NCBI GenBank assembly: GCA_016110215.1
Contig: JADWQD010000025.1
Location: 1 to 64,000 of the forward strand
Reading direction: 5' to 3'
From: Capronia americana
Lineage: Eukaryota > Ascomycota > Eurotiomycetes > Chaetothyriales > Herpotrichiellaceae
DNA length: 64,000 bases
Both the position numbers and the translations under genes were made by a program. The notes below the pieces were generated by a model that saw nothing but the letters and a program-made list of their open reading frames with translations, searched no databases and was not told the DNA's origin. Shown piece by piece: positions 33,190-44,581 of the stretch (its first letter is position 1; each line of letters begins with the position of its first letter).

Positions 33190-34462
33190 CTACAGTTCGT
33201 CCTTTTCGGCAGCCATTCCCGCGTGCTGCCGCCCCCCTTCCCCCTTCACACAACCGCCATGCCCATGCCCATGCCCTGCCTCTCCCTCTCCCTCCCTCAC
33301 ACACCCTGGCGGACAGCTCGCCTCCGGGTTCCCAAACTGCCAGGTAAACAAGCCCTCCGTCTCGTTTGCCAACACGCCACCCACGATCCGCGTCCGGTGC
33401 GCCGACAACCTCCCCACACTGCGGGCGAAGATCTCGGTCGACCGGATCGCGATCTGAGGCCACCCGTGCGACTGGAGCGTCGGGATCGATGTCGAGAAGA
33501 TATATTCCTTGAAGCCGCCGTAGAGGATGGCAGAGGTGCACTAAGTGGCGCAGTCAGGTCACAGCGCAGTCAGGCTAGAACCAGAGTCGGTGCTTATGGA
33601 ACTGTGTGATCCGCGCTCAGAGGGAAGGGGAGGGTCGAGGACAGAAGGACGTACTATAGCCGGGAGGAGGAAGGGGGGAGACTTACCATAGGGCACGCCT
33701 CTGCCGTGGTATACAGACTCAGGTCGCCTAGAGCCTTGAGCGCCTCGGGACCTGTGAGTTTATATTTGCCCGCGGGATCGGTGAGGATTGCGGTGCAGTT
33801 GTTTATGGCTGCGATTTCACCTATACGTACGTCGGCGGGGACCCGGGTGGTTAGCGGTGGCCTTGTCTGTCTGTCTCTCATATCGCTTTGCAGGTTTCTG
33901 CAGGGGTGGCATCAAGTGATGTGTCAAGGGGATGGATCGATGACAAACGAAGAGGAGGGAAGAGAAGAGCAGAGACGAGAGGTATCTTGAACCCATGCCA
34001 GCGACTGCACTGCGAAGGACAATCTCGAAAATAAACGAGAGCACACCAGCAACACCCACCCGCTCACTCACCATGCAATGTCGGATTCCCCTCCTTCACG
34101 ATCGCATTCGCCCCGACACAGACCTCACTCCCCAGCTCGAGCCCGAGTTCCACGTCCGCGACGCCGCCCCTCCCCGTCGCGATGGCCGAATGGTTGACAA
34201 TCACGCACCCGAACGCCGCGAACGGACAGGGCGACCCGTCGTTGAGGTCGGCCAGGGATCCCGCCGCGCGGCGCATCCAGTGCTCGCGCGTTGAGAGGGG
34301 GATGGGGTCCGTGGGGAGCGTGGAGGCGTCGCGGTCAGAGGAGAGATCGTCCCGGTTGTTGAGATGGTGGTTGGGATCCTGGGCGTGGCATTGCGCCAGG
34401 GAAGATAGCAGCAGCAGGAGGAGGGGGAGGGAAATGAACAAGGAGGCACGGCTAATGGGCAT
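33190..34462 (-). CDS. Secretory-pathway cytidine/dCMP deaminase-fold protein ending in KDEL
   Basis: Predicted zinc-dependent deaminase-fold protein. Exons 34462-34072, 33820-33687 and 33540-33190 sum to 876 nt (291 aa). Residues 1-27 are a strong signal peptide (MPISRASLFISLPLLLLLLS, ending QCHA). The zinc/active-site motifs are complete: HGE at 130-132 (catalytic Glu132) and CPMC at 173-176. The surrounding HWMRRA, CPFAAFG, GANAI and LYTTAEACPMC blocks match a group of fungal secreted deaminase-like proteins known from genomes but not functionally characterised as far as I know. The tail is unusual: Gly/Glu/His-rich (GHGHGHGG) and then KDEL as the last four residues, a canonical ER-retrieval signal. 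So the product may reside in the ER lumen. Substrate (free base, nucleoside or other) is unknown. Confidence 0.85.
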
Positions 34463-34772
34463 TATCACGGCGGCGAGGGTTGGTGATATTGTGTGTCGAT
34501 GTGGGTGAACGAGTCGGGAAATGAAGGAAGTAGGAACAACTGTCCGCAGCCTGAATACTTGGATTTGATGAGAAAGATCATTCTTAATGCATGGATCATA
34601 ATCGTAAACCCCCTTTGCCGTGTTGATATGGTACAGGATGATATGATATGCAGGAATGGACTTCTGCACAGCGCTCTTATCCGTGACGACCTGGTTGCAT
34701 GCATACAGTATCTCACTCAGCCTTGCTCGGTCGGACGCCATGCTCGGTCTCCAGCCACATCCCACGACATCC
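34463..34772. other. Intergenic spacer
   Basis: Separates two minus-strand genes; it holds the promoter of the deaminase-like gene. Nothing further seen. Confidence 0.5.
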
Positions 34773-36341
34773 TCAGTCAATCTCCTCAGGACGTTCAATT
34801 GTCTCCACCACGTCCCGAGACTCCAATGCTGCACGATTCAGGGCAACTCGGAAGCCCACACCGCTCGATGCCCTCGTCATTGCGGCGTTTACATTCCACG
34901 TGGGCACCATGTCCAACAGCTTCGGATGCACATTCGAGGTAGGAACTCCGTCACCTACCACCGGCGTGGACACACTTCTTTGGGCACGGGCCCTCTGTTT
35001 CTGTACCTTTGCCTTTTCTTTCGCGTGCTTGACCGCCATGTCTGGTGGCGGCGCTCGCTTGGCGAAAACACTGGGCCACTCGATCTCCTGGAGACAGAGT
35101 CGTTGAATCTCAAGAGCGACGTAGCCCGGTGAGACGAGGACGATCTTCCGCCGCGCCAAGGGATGGTCACTGTATTGCTCGAGCATGCGGGCGAAGCCGT
35201 TGTCGAGACAGGCGGCGACAAACATGGCATGACAATTGGGCGTCGATAGGAAAAGATGGAAGTTCTCTGCAGACAAATGAAATGAACGAGTCAGTAACGT
35301 GTGACGTGTAGCCATAGGGGAAAAGCGGCGGCCTTGCCTCTGATCTTGTCATCCGCCCTCTCCTTTCCCCTGCCCGCATCGAAAAAGTCAAACAAAGGCA
35401 GCTTCTCAGTGAACTGTACCGCAAATTCCGCAAGACTGAGAACTGCTGGCCCACTCTTTCGGAAGTTTGTCATCAACCCTGTCCGACTTGAGAAATTGCA
35501 GAACACACGAGTAATGATCTTGGCCGTCACCGGGATAGTTCCGTGCTGGCTCAGGATGTACTTGGTCACTTCATTGCGGATTCGCGTAGCGGCCATAGCA
35601 CCTGGGCCCGAGCCGTCGAAGTTGTTGCACGCCGACACTGCTCCCGAGGGACAGTCATTGTAGGACATGTCGGGAGCCCACTAGTTACTTGGTGTCAACG
35701 ACCCGCACCGGAGCATCTCCTATTGCAACAGCACTTACATTGTACGCATCGCCGTCCACCAGGACAACCACGAACGGCTGAGCAGGCAGGGGAGCATGAT
35801 TGTCGAGAGCGACAGTCGGATGCAAGGGAGGCTCAACATTCGTAGTACACTTGAGATACTCCAAGTCCAGCTGCGTATCAATCAACTTCTCCTCCAGTGC
35901 TCGAGCATGCCTGGTCATGGCCTTGAGTGAGGTAGTCTCAGTGTTCAGCCGGGCCTGGAGCTGCGAGTTAGAGACGGTCTCCCTTCTCAAGCTGATCTGA
36001 AGATTCCTCTCCCGGTTTTGGAGCTCTTTGTTACGGTCGATTTCTCTCGTGAGCAGTTTATGGGCTTTGGAACAAGCGTCCCGCTCCGCATCGAGTGTGC
36101 ATTTGAGTCTGTGTATTTCGATGCGATACTTGTCGAATTCAAGATTCGCTTGTTCACACAAGTCGCGAGCTCGGTCGAGTTCGTACCGCAGTTCTTCCAC
36201 CCTGTCGGCCAAGGTCTCGAAGTCGGTGTGCTCGACCGGCATCTGCCCATACTCCGAGGCATTCCCTGTAACCTTCGTTTCATTGCTCTCAGGGAGAAGA
36301 GGCTTGCTTCGGAAAGACGAGATCCAGGAGGATAACGACAT
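34773..36341 (-). CDS. DUF7923-like protein with N-terminal coiled coil (PIN/NYN-like core)
   Basis: Exons 36341-35739, 35680-35338 and 35266-34773 sum to 1440 nt (479 aa). Residues about 35-180 form a long coiled coil (Arg/Glu/Leu heptads). From about residue 190 comes the domain found in fungal CCCH zinc-finger proteins (DUF7923, as I recall): VVVLVDGDAYNW, then TRVFCNF, then FDFFDAGRGKERADDKIRENF. The acidic VDGDA and DAGRGKERADDKI positions resemble the metal-binding layout of NYN/PIN-type nucleases; that activity is inference. No CCCH finger is present in this copy; the tail is basic then low complexity. The second intron uses a GC donor (GAG|GCAAGG ... CTGCAG), which is required to join the conserved KIR-ENFHLF block in frame. 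The ATG at 36341 is the first within the compact model. Confidence 0.72.
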
Positions 36342-36897
36342 CACGTGATGCCGGCGACAAGATGGTTGAGTGACGATTGGTGAATGTGTTGTCGCCGTGC
36401 TGGAGGGAGCGCGGCCTCCAGAGGCAGGAGTGAGAGTGACGTGATAACAGCTTCCAAATTGACGAGTGCGAAGAAAGGTTGGTGAGAAGTAAAGACCAAA
36501 GCAAGAGGGGCATGGAGAAAATGCCAGAGGCGAAACGGACGTGAAAGTCAAGTGGCAGGCCCGTCAAAACGCTGGATGCTCTTGTCTCGGATAAAATTGA
36601 AACCACGACGACCACTACGGCCACCACGACCACCACGACGGAGCTCGGGTCTCGGTTCGGCTTCGCGCGGGATTCTGTTCACGGCACATTCAACGCGCAT
36701 CTGATGTCAAAACGAGAAGCATCTACCACGGTAAAAAGACGATTGGGAGCAGATCAAATCAATGCATTTCGACTTGGCACTCTGCATGTCTGGCCACCGG
36801 GAAAACTGCCATCGTCATCAGGCACGCGCAGCCCCAAATAAATGCCTGCGATGGCGACGAGGTTGACACAACCTCATCTGAGCCCGTCACCCGCCGC
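36342..36897. other. Intergenic
   Basis: Upstream of the DUF7923-like gene and downstream of NOT2. It includes an ACCACG-type repeat at about 36600-36642. No gene seen. Confidence 0.5.
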
Positions 36898-39108
36898 TCA
36901 GAAGCCGCGCCCACTGGCAGCCATCCTCTCCAGACTCGGCACGGCATTAAAGTTGCCCACGCCCATTCCTCCGTTGAGGCCGCCAGCCATCGCACCCATA
37001 GCGCCCGCGTGTATCGGTCGATTACCCATGCTGGGTTGCTCTTCCAGATCCTCGTATCTCAGCGTGTAGATCCGTCGAACCTTCTTCCACAGCTTCGTGT
37101 CCCACCAAATGTAGTAGCCCTGCTCGCTCACTTTGTCATCGAGCAGCACCGGACTGGGAGATGCATCGTCTCTGGTCAGCCACTGCTTTTCTCTCATGTG
37201 ATATCGCCATTTCCGTGCGACTAGCTCTTGAGCCACCAACATCTGGATGTAGTCCCGCGGCATGGTGTAGAAGATGAAGAATAACGTTTCATCCACGAAA
37301 CCAGTGATCCGACTGGACAGAGGTGCGATCTTCTTCACCGTGTAGCAATCCGGGATAGTATACTCTGAGTCCAGGGGTCGTAGAGGGGCAGCATTTGGCT
37401 CGGCCCAGGGTCCAGGATACGTTTGTAATAACGGTTCTTGAGAGCCCATGTTGATCCCCAAGGTTGACAAATCCACTCCTCTCATCAGACTCCTCATGGC
37501 CGGGCTTGCGTTATCCTGCTCTGCCACATAGCCCTTCATGCCGAACTTCTCTTTTTCTGTCATGCCGGCAAAAACCGAATCATGATCTAGTCTTGATTCC
37601 CGGTCACCGAACATATCCCGCGACTGCAAACCCAGCGATTGGGGTGGGGACTCCTGAAGCTGCGATCGTCCGTCTTGCCCTAGAAATCTTTCTTGTCCTA
37701 TGGCCGCATTGATGCTCTGGGATATGGGGGATCGAGCTACATATCATCAGCAACTGTACCGTCACGTAGAAAACAAAGACATACAGATTTGCGTCTGCCC
37801 TGACGGCGAAGTGACCCTACTAGGATCTTGAGGTGTGCTATCTCCCTGATTCGGTTGCCGCTGAGTCAGTCCGGGGGGTCCACCAGGCGCCTGACTTGCT
37901 CGCCGCACTGGTTGTGAGGCAGTGTCCGACGGGAACTCCATGGGCGCATTCCTCGAGTAGGTGTCTGTGGGATAGAAACCGTCTCGGCCTGCCGCAGGTT
38001 GCTGCTGTCGAGAGGCAATATGCGACCGGGTCGATTGCATCTGCTGTCTTTGTGCTTGTTCGTTTTGGGGCGGACCGGTCTGCCAGGCACTCGAACCCAC
38101 GTTATGGCTTTGCGATTGCAGTCCGCCGTTGTTGAGACTGGGAAAGGATGATGCCGACAGATCGAGTTGTGTGTTGGTTGGCCTAGAGCCCATAGCCTGT
38201 GCCCAGCTGTCCGGTGCTATCGCATCTCGTGCTTGTTGCGTTGGTGCTGGAAGCCCACTTTGACCCCAAGCTCCTTTTGTTACTGTTAACTCGTGCTTGC
38301 CAGGTGGAGTGATAGCCATACCAGGCTTGGATGCAACAACTCGGCTGCTATTTGCCGTTCGACTTTGTGTATGTTGATTCATGTTGTTCACAGCGGGCAG
38401 TTGACGTCCCGGACCTAAGGGAATATCGGTTAGCATTCAGAGCCTGTGAATGCGCGAATGCGAAAAGAGAAACCATGAGGCGATCTTCCAGCCGAACGAC
38501 AAAAATGCGCCACAAATGCACGCAACTGACTCGTGCCAACTGGAAATACGGGTCCTGATCTTGACCCCTCGCTACCAGTAGAAGTTCAGAACGGTGACAC
38601 TGCGAAACAAGGAAGGGTGTCGGTCGCATAGGCCGGATTCGACGCCCAAAGCACTTTCTGAGGTCAGGTCTCATGGGAGGAGGATTCGGCGCGAAAGCAG
38701 GCTTATTCTGGAGCACTCCCCAATCACCAGCTGGGCGTGAATCGCCACCCCTATCCCGACTGTTCCTGCGACCAACCAAGCGCATTGCGCTAGTTTCATT
38801 CCCATTTCGACAGCACAGTGAAGCCCAGCCGTTAACCAGTGGGAGAGGAGGTGCGTCCTGAAGTGCGCATGCATGCTTGAGCTCAGAGACGTCCAGAGCA
38901 CTGAACAGCCCCTTCGTGGTCGCATCCTCCCATGCCTGGCGTTGCGTGCATTGTTCCCCCTCTTTCGACCGGCACAGAGAAGGCTTGCCTCATCGGACAC
39001 CGGAGTCACATGTCCCATGGACGGACTCCAACCCAAATGTTCGCCAACAGAGTGCTTGAGGATCAAAGCGGCGTGCAAGGGAAGTGGAAACCCACCTGGT
39101 CGGTTCAT
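36898..39108 (-). CDS. not2: CCR4-NOT complex subunit NOT2 (CDC36 homologue)
   Basis: Scaffold subunit of the CCR4-NOT deadenylase complex, acting in mRNA decay and transcriptional control. The last two exons are firm: 38415-37785 (Gln/Ser/Pro-rich linker with LDLSASSFPSLNN, a motif typical of NOT2) and 37736-36898, which carries the C-terminal NOT2/3/5 box (about 110 residues, including LFFIFYTMPRDYIQMLVAQEL and the YYIWWDTKLWKKVRR block). The first exon is probably ATG at 39108 (MNRPG followed by a GTGGGT donor), but the exon or exons between 39095 and 38416 could not be assigned with confidence; one candidate starts near 38731. The gene is otherwise intact. The C-terminal tail after the box is Gly/Met rich. 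Confidence 0.85.
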
Positions 39109-39611
39109 GTCTTGTTTGACAGGGAATTTGCACCGAGCGCGGATGCTCTAGCGCAGGAGAGGTTGGATTGACGCGCGATTTAGAACAAGGGTCTCTTGAT
39201 GGTGTGGACTGTGAGGTTGAACCGCAGTATGTCTCGAGGCTCAAGCGCAGGAAGCAGGAGCGGAGTTGCGCTCCGGATATCATTTCCGGCCTTGGCACCT
39301 CGACACCTTTGGCGACTGAATTCACCGAAAAATGGTCTCCCGGCCTCGAATCACACAAGCTTTGGGATATGATTAATCATTGATGGCGATTGTCTACAGC
39401 GAAGGCACTGTGCCTTGTGTGCCTTGTTGTTCTCTCGTGCCTATCTTCGACCCTGCAGAGCATGCTCGAGTGGTGGTCTATAACCATGCATCGCTAGACG
39501 CTAGACGTGTTAGCCTTAAGAGGTGCTTCTGAAGCGAAAGACGATTCCCCCAGTCATGTCGTGTGTGAATGCCGCTCGCCCCAACGCCTCGCTTGTTCCC
39601 TCGAATGCATT
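39109..39611. other. Intergenic spacer
   Basis: Between NOT2 and Ddi1, both on the minus strand. No gene or repeat of note seen. Confidence 0.5.
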
Positions 39612-41053
39612 TTAAAGCAACAACGAAATCGCGAGTTCGACATTGCCATTTGCTTGTCGAAGTGATGCAATGGCTTCTTCTCGTGAAAACCCCAGCTCCG
39701 TCACGCGTGCTATCGACTCCGCTGTAATTGGTTGCGGCTGGCCAAAGCTACCGGAGCCTGAAGCGGGTGCGCCAGGAGATGCCCCAGCGGCGGTTGACGC
39801 GGATGACTGATGGGTGGCTCTGTTTGTTTCTTGCCCTTGCGCACCGCTCGACGATGCGGATGCGCCGGGCATGACAGTTCCAGTCTTCGTGCCAATCGTG
39901 CTTCCACCCGGCCCTTCCACCTTTGGCTCCTTTTCCAGGACCTCCTCCATCATCTTGGGTATCTCGCTCTCGGGAAGGAACGGGATCTCATCACTCTCGA
40001 TCCTCAGACAGTTGTTCTTGAGATCAATGCACATTTGATGCCGCTTGAGCATGTCAAGACCCAGTAGTAAATCCACATCTTTCCCTTCCATGACGGTGAA
40101 ACTGCTCGCCAGATTGTACTGTCCGATTTGGATGTCGGCTGAGTGGACCCGGCCAAGGATTTGAGCAGTCCCAACACCCTTTGCCATACCACTGAATCGT
40201 TTATCGACCAGTCGCAGAATACCACATCGTTCGGCAGCGGAGGGGGACATGATGGTAGTTTGTGCGCCCGAGTCCACGAAGGCTTTGATCGGGTTGCCGT
40301 TGACAACAACATCGATGTACAGCATAGTGACCCTGCCGAAAGCTGGAGAGCATTGTCAGCCGTGGCTCTTGTTCTTGCCAGAGTGCGCTTACCTTCGGGA
40401 AACTCTTCCATTGCTTTTTGCATATTCTCTGCAACACGTTCTTGCCGGATCATTTCCTCGATCTTTTGCTGGGCTTCAAGGTTGAATGGATCCGCCTCCA
40501 ACCGTGCAATGTTCTCGTCTTTTTCCGCCTGCAATCGTTCGTTTTGTCTTCGTCTAGACTCCCACAGATCGTGGAACCTCTGTGAATCCTGAGCTGCGGC
40601 CGCGAGTTCCGGATCTTGCCTCTCAACTTCGGCTCTTACTGCACGGTCGTCTAGAATTCGGAGTCTCAGCTGCTCTTGGCCGCTAGCGTTTCGTGCTCTC
40701 TGGGCCGATGACTCGCCGCCGGAAGTGCCGTCAGCGGGTCGCCGTCTGGGAGGGTTGGTGCTGATGGCCATTGCGATCAGATCTCCCTCGTTAACGCCAA
40801 ACTGAGCCAAAGTTACCGAGTTGTCTATGACCGGTCTTCCATCTTTGAGGAATATTTGGGCGACGGGAGGAACATTGGTCTCGGCTTCGACGACCATCTT
40901 CAGATCGTTGAGGGTCATGTCAGGAGCAACATCGTAGGTGAGGAGGTCCGTCTGCAGCTCTCGATCGGTGGTGACAATGCTTATTGAGATGAGCCTGTCA
41001 AGATGTCAGTTCCGAGCTGTGGCCAAGTATCGACAAGCAGCCTGGACTTACAT
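39612..41053 (-). CDS. ddi1: Ddi1-like ubiquitin receptor and retroviral-type aspartic protease
   Basis: Proteasome shuttle factor and ubiquitin-directed protease. Coding exons 41053-41052 (2 nt), 40994-40393 and 40342-39612 sum to 1335 nt (444 aa). The initiator codon is split: AT, then a GTAAGT...GACAG intron, then G, giving an N-terminus MLISISIVTTDRELQ that starts the first strand of the ubiquitin-like domain as in other Ddi1 proteins. The UBL covers about residues 1-80, a helical domain about 110-195, the retropepsin-like domain about 202-325 with active-site DSGAQ (Asp225), and a C-terminal UBA domain about 402-442 (ARVTELGFSREEAIASLRQANGN). All three domains look intact. The first in-frame internal ATG (MTLNDLK) would cut off a third of the UBL. 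Confidence 0.94.
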
Positions 41054-42225
41054 GATAGCGGCCCTTTTCAAATTTCAAACGGTTATGTTAATCGGAGCCT
41101 TGTGAGGTAAATCGGTGATACGAAATGGTAGGTTGAGATATGAGGTCTGAGAGCAAGTAGAGTAAAGAAATATTTGTGAATGATGGCAGTGAAGAGACTG
41201 ACACGCCTGAAAGGTGATTTCTCATCACCGTGTATGAAGGAAACCGCCTTATGGAAGAATTGGATGTTGGTGGAATTAATTAGGTACCGCAGGCACAAAC
41301 TGTGATGACGCACCTTTCCGCTTCGCCTATTATTAGTGAGGGGCCCGGGGGAGAAGCGACCCTTGGGATATGCATCTGGCTCCATCAGTCAAAAGGGCAT
41401 TCCTTTCAGCAAACTCGGTTCTCCGTAAGAACCACACGATATGTCTGCGGGGCAAAACTTTTGTTTTGCTTCCAGTGACCGATGATAGGTCTTTCTGGTT
41501 GGCCGCGTTCAAGACTGGAGGGAGGGTATGCCGCAACGATTCCTGAAGTAACTGGACGGGAACAGTAACGGACAGTTGCTGGAACTGGCCTGCAACATTT
41601 CTGCTTTCTTCCGGTAATTGAGCAATATAGGATGAGGATCAGGTACTCGGTACAGTCAGTCGTAAATGCTACTATGTGATCCCGCATAACGCGTAGATAC
41701 AAATGCTTGCTCTCGCATAGGGAGCCCCCACGAATGAAGGATTGGCAGTGGTGGGATGTTGTCAGCCTCGGAGGCGGCTTTGCCTGGCAGTCGCGTGCCC
41801 ACGGCCAACTTCTTCATCTCACTCAGAAAACCATGGCGTGAAAGTTCGCATTCCCAAGAATCTCCTTCTGCTTTTTTGTGAGTGGATTTGATAGGAGAAA
41901 CCCGAACCTGGTTTTTCCAGCACTATTTGGCCTGCAGTGGACCGTGGCATTGCTCTACGAGTTACTGCGACTCTGATCCACTAGTCCGACTTCGATCAGA
42001 GGCAAATCGAATTTTCGTTAGAGCCATCATTGCAATTTTCCTCCTCTCCAGCATTCCTCCCCCTCAAAGATACGAATAGCGTCCTCGTCCAGTTCTTCAT
42101 CATCGGCAGCCATCAGTCGACCGATCCAGCCTCAGCTGCTACCTAATCCCACTAGAAACAGCTATTCTGCAGCACTACAGACGGCTTGTTTACCCAATTG
42201 ATTCGTGGCCTGGAGCCCATTCAAC
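41054..42225. other. Intergenic, divergent promoters
   Basis: Upstream region of Ddi1 (minus) and the acetyltransferase (plus). The 5' leader of Ddi1 lies just above 41053. No gene seen. Confidence 0.5.
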
Positions 42226-43333
42226 ATGCCCCCAAACCAGGATAGATCGAGCCAATCAGGAGATCCGGCCAATCCGACGTCTGCCAAGTTAGACTCCCCA
42301 AGCGGTCAGCCCTCACAAGACGAAGATGGCTTTGTCGACATTCAGCCCGACGACGTGGAAATGCAAGATAGTGACTCGGACGCTGCTGCGCCACCCCAGA
42401 GACCGTCTTCTGACTCTTTAGATCTCCAGCGCCTCAGTCACTCCGACAAAGCTGAAGAAGCGCCCGAAGAGGACGAAGACTCGGAGGACGAGCACGACAT
42501 CATGGCCAACCATCCTTTATTGAATATGCTTACAGGGAGGCTGGGGCAGCGCCGACGTGGGTCTTCGCACAAGTGGGATTACCTTCATCCCGAGAACCAA
42601 GCATTGTCGGTATCGAATGTAGACCAATGCACCTCACTCGAAGAAGAGGCGTTCCCACCGGAGGAGAGAGCAACCCGGGAAAAGGTACAGCCCTTAATTA
42701 CAGCCTTCACCAAGCTCAACCTCTGCAATATTGCTACGTTCAGCATTTGCATCTCCTGACTAACAACCTTTCGTCCAGTTTCAATATCGACTCACCAGAT
42801 GTCCCGAGTTGAGCCTTGGTCTCTTTACTCAGCCCACAAAGGCCGAACTGAAGGATTCGTCAAAGTCCGCGCAGCGACGACTTATCGGGCATGTTGTCTC
42901 GACAAGGTCTCCCGCGCCTGGCGTCACCGAGGCTTCGATGGGGGTTCCCTCGAACTGGAGGACAAGAAGATCTTCGCTGCCGACCAGCGACGATAAGGAG
43001 CCTCTGGGTCATCAGGACCTGGGTGGTACTATCTGCGTGCATTCCTTGGCAATTGCACCCGAGTTCCAGAGAATGGGTTTAGGTTCCGTGCTGATGAAGT
43101 CATACATTCAACGTATGAAAGATTCCAAGATCGCCGACCGGATAGCCTTGCTTGCCCATGATCATCTTGTCCCATTCTACAGAAGCCTTGGCTTTGAGAA
43201 CATGGGTCCCAGTACAGTCACGTCTCATGGCGGGAACTGGAACAACATGGTACGGTTTCGCGATATCTGATTATGGTGTCGCCATGACTAACTCAACCAG
43301 ATTCTGGAATTTGATCACGAGGAGGATGATTAG
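42226..43333 (+). CDS. GNAT-family N-acetyltransferase (AANAT/polyamine acetyltransferase-like)
   Basis: Acetyl-CoA dependent N-acetyltransferase of the arylalkylamine/polyamine (yeast Paa1-like) group. Exons 42226-42684, 42779-43249 and 43301-43333 sum to 963 nt (320 aa). The first 120 residues are an acidic disordered extension (Asp/Glu/Ser rich). The GNAT domain starts near DYLHPENQALSVSNVDQC (substrate region) and contains the acetyl-CoA motif A, IAPEFQRMGLGSVLMKSYIQRM (Q/R-x-x-G-x-G/A), then the motif-B strand-helix VPFYRSLGFENMGPS. The last exon encodes only ten residues, ILEFDHEEDD. The ATG at 42226 is chosen; an in-frame GTG lies 21 bp upstream. Acceptor amine is not predictable from sequence. 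Confidence 0.88.
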
Positions 43334-44581
43334 TGGCACTTGTTACAGAGACTGTAAATGCCGAGAGCACTGGCATTGTGACCAACCGCATATCAAAGGC
43401 ATCTCAAAGCTCGTATGGGTGGTATCGGGACTCTCATGTTTTGCTTTCATCTGCAGTGGCTGGCGGGAGCAAGTTGACACGACGACGATGGACCAGTGAA
43501 CAACCCGTGATATGGACACGGGGGAGGAGGCTTTTGATGCAGGCCATGATGCCTGACCTATCGATACGCACTCCAAGCCGACGGCTGTTCCGGGCATATT
43601 TCAGGCAGGACAATGGCGTTTAAAGGGAAGCCCTTGGTACTCAGGGGCCTAGGGCGCAATAAGATTCAGCAAGTAGTTTTGCTTGTGCGGTTCAGACCTT
43701 CTGTGCGACCGGAGGTGTTCTGCGACTGGCCTCGTCGGCTGCAATGTCCAGAAATTGATAGGCTACACGTACTCCGTACCATGGTTTATATCCTTCTCGG
43801 AAGCCGGTCCCTCGCTCGTTCGAAGTGTTCGTCTAGTGATTATTGGTGGGCCGAGATCTAAGGTTGCAACTCCTGCTTGACGAAATGAGGACAAGCAAGC
43901 CGAGGAAGCAGCAGATCGAGCAGCCAATCACATCGCCGGGATATGTTCACCTCTTACCTCACCTTGTGCGCCAGGCAGCTCGCTTCGAAACTCCCCCGGT
44001 TTGTTCCTCGTTCCATCATCGTACGATGGCCACCACTGTCTGCAAGTGACGATATGGCCCACAGCTCTTCTCTTCGTTCACCATGCTTCATACCAACACT
44101 CTCTGCTGCCTCCCTGATGCCGGCGGACCGCCCTCTTTCACTGTCTTGAGCCTCGTCGTTGATCTGACTCTGAAACAAGCCTCGATCAGCCGTGCAGCGT
44201 TCCGGATTCCGATCCCGGACCCGCAACGGCGACATTGGGCTGTTCGTCCTGCACGCTGCTGAGCACATCCTCACGATTTCGAGCCCAGTCTAGCCGTGGC
44301 AGACCGCAAGGCGCTTCTCGGTCCGTTCTGATTGACCTTCACGACGCACATGATCTCCAAACCAGACACAAGAGGGTAAAAGGTGCGGAGCGCCATTGCG
44401 GAAGAGTGCGGACAAAGTACAGGGGCAGGACATTTCAAGCCTATCGCAGCCTGTGCCCATAGATTCCTAATCGGTTGAGAGTATCAGGGACCTCGTATAA
44501 GACATCACCCGGGTCCAAAGGCGACATCACTGTGCCTGTGCCATCTGGCGCGCCCGCCAGATAGCCAGATTGACCGTCAGC
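43334..44581. other. Intergenic spacer
   Basis: Between two plus-strand genes. Short frames only; no domain or RNA seen. Confidence 0.5.
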
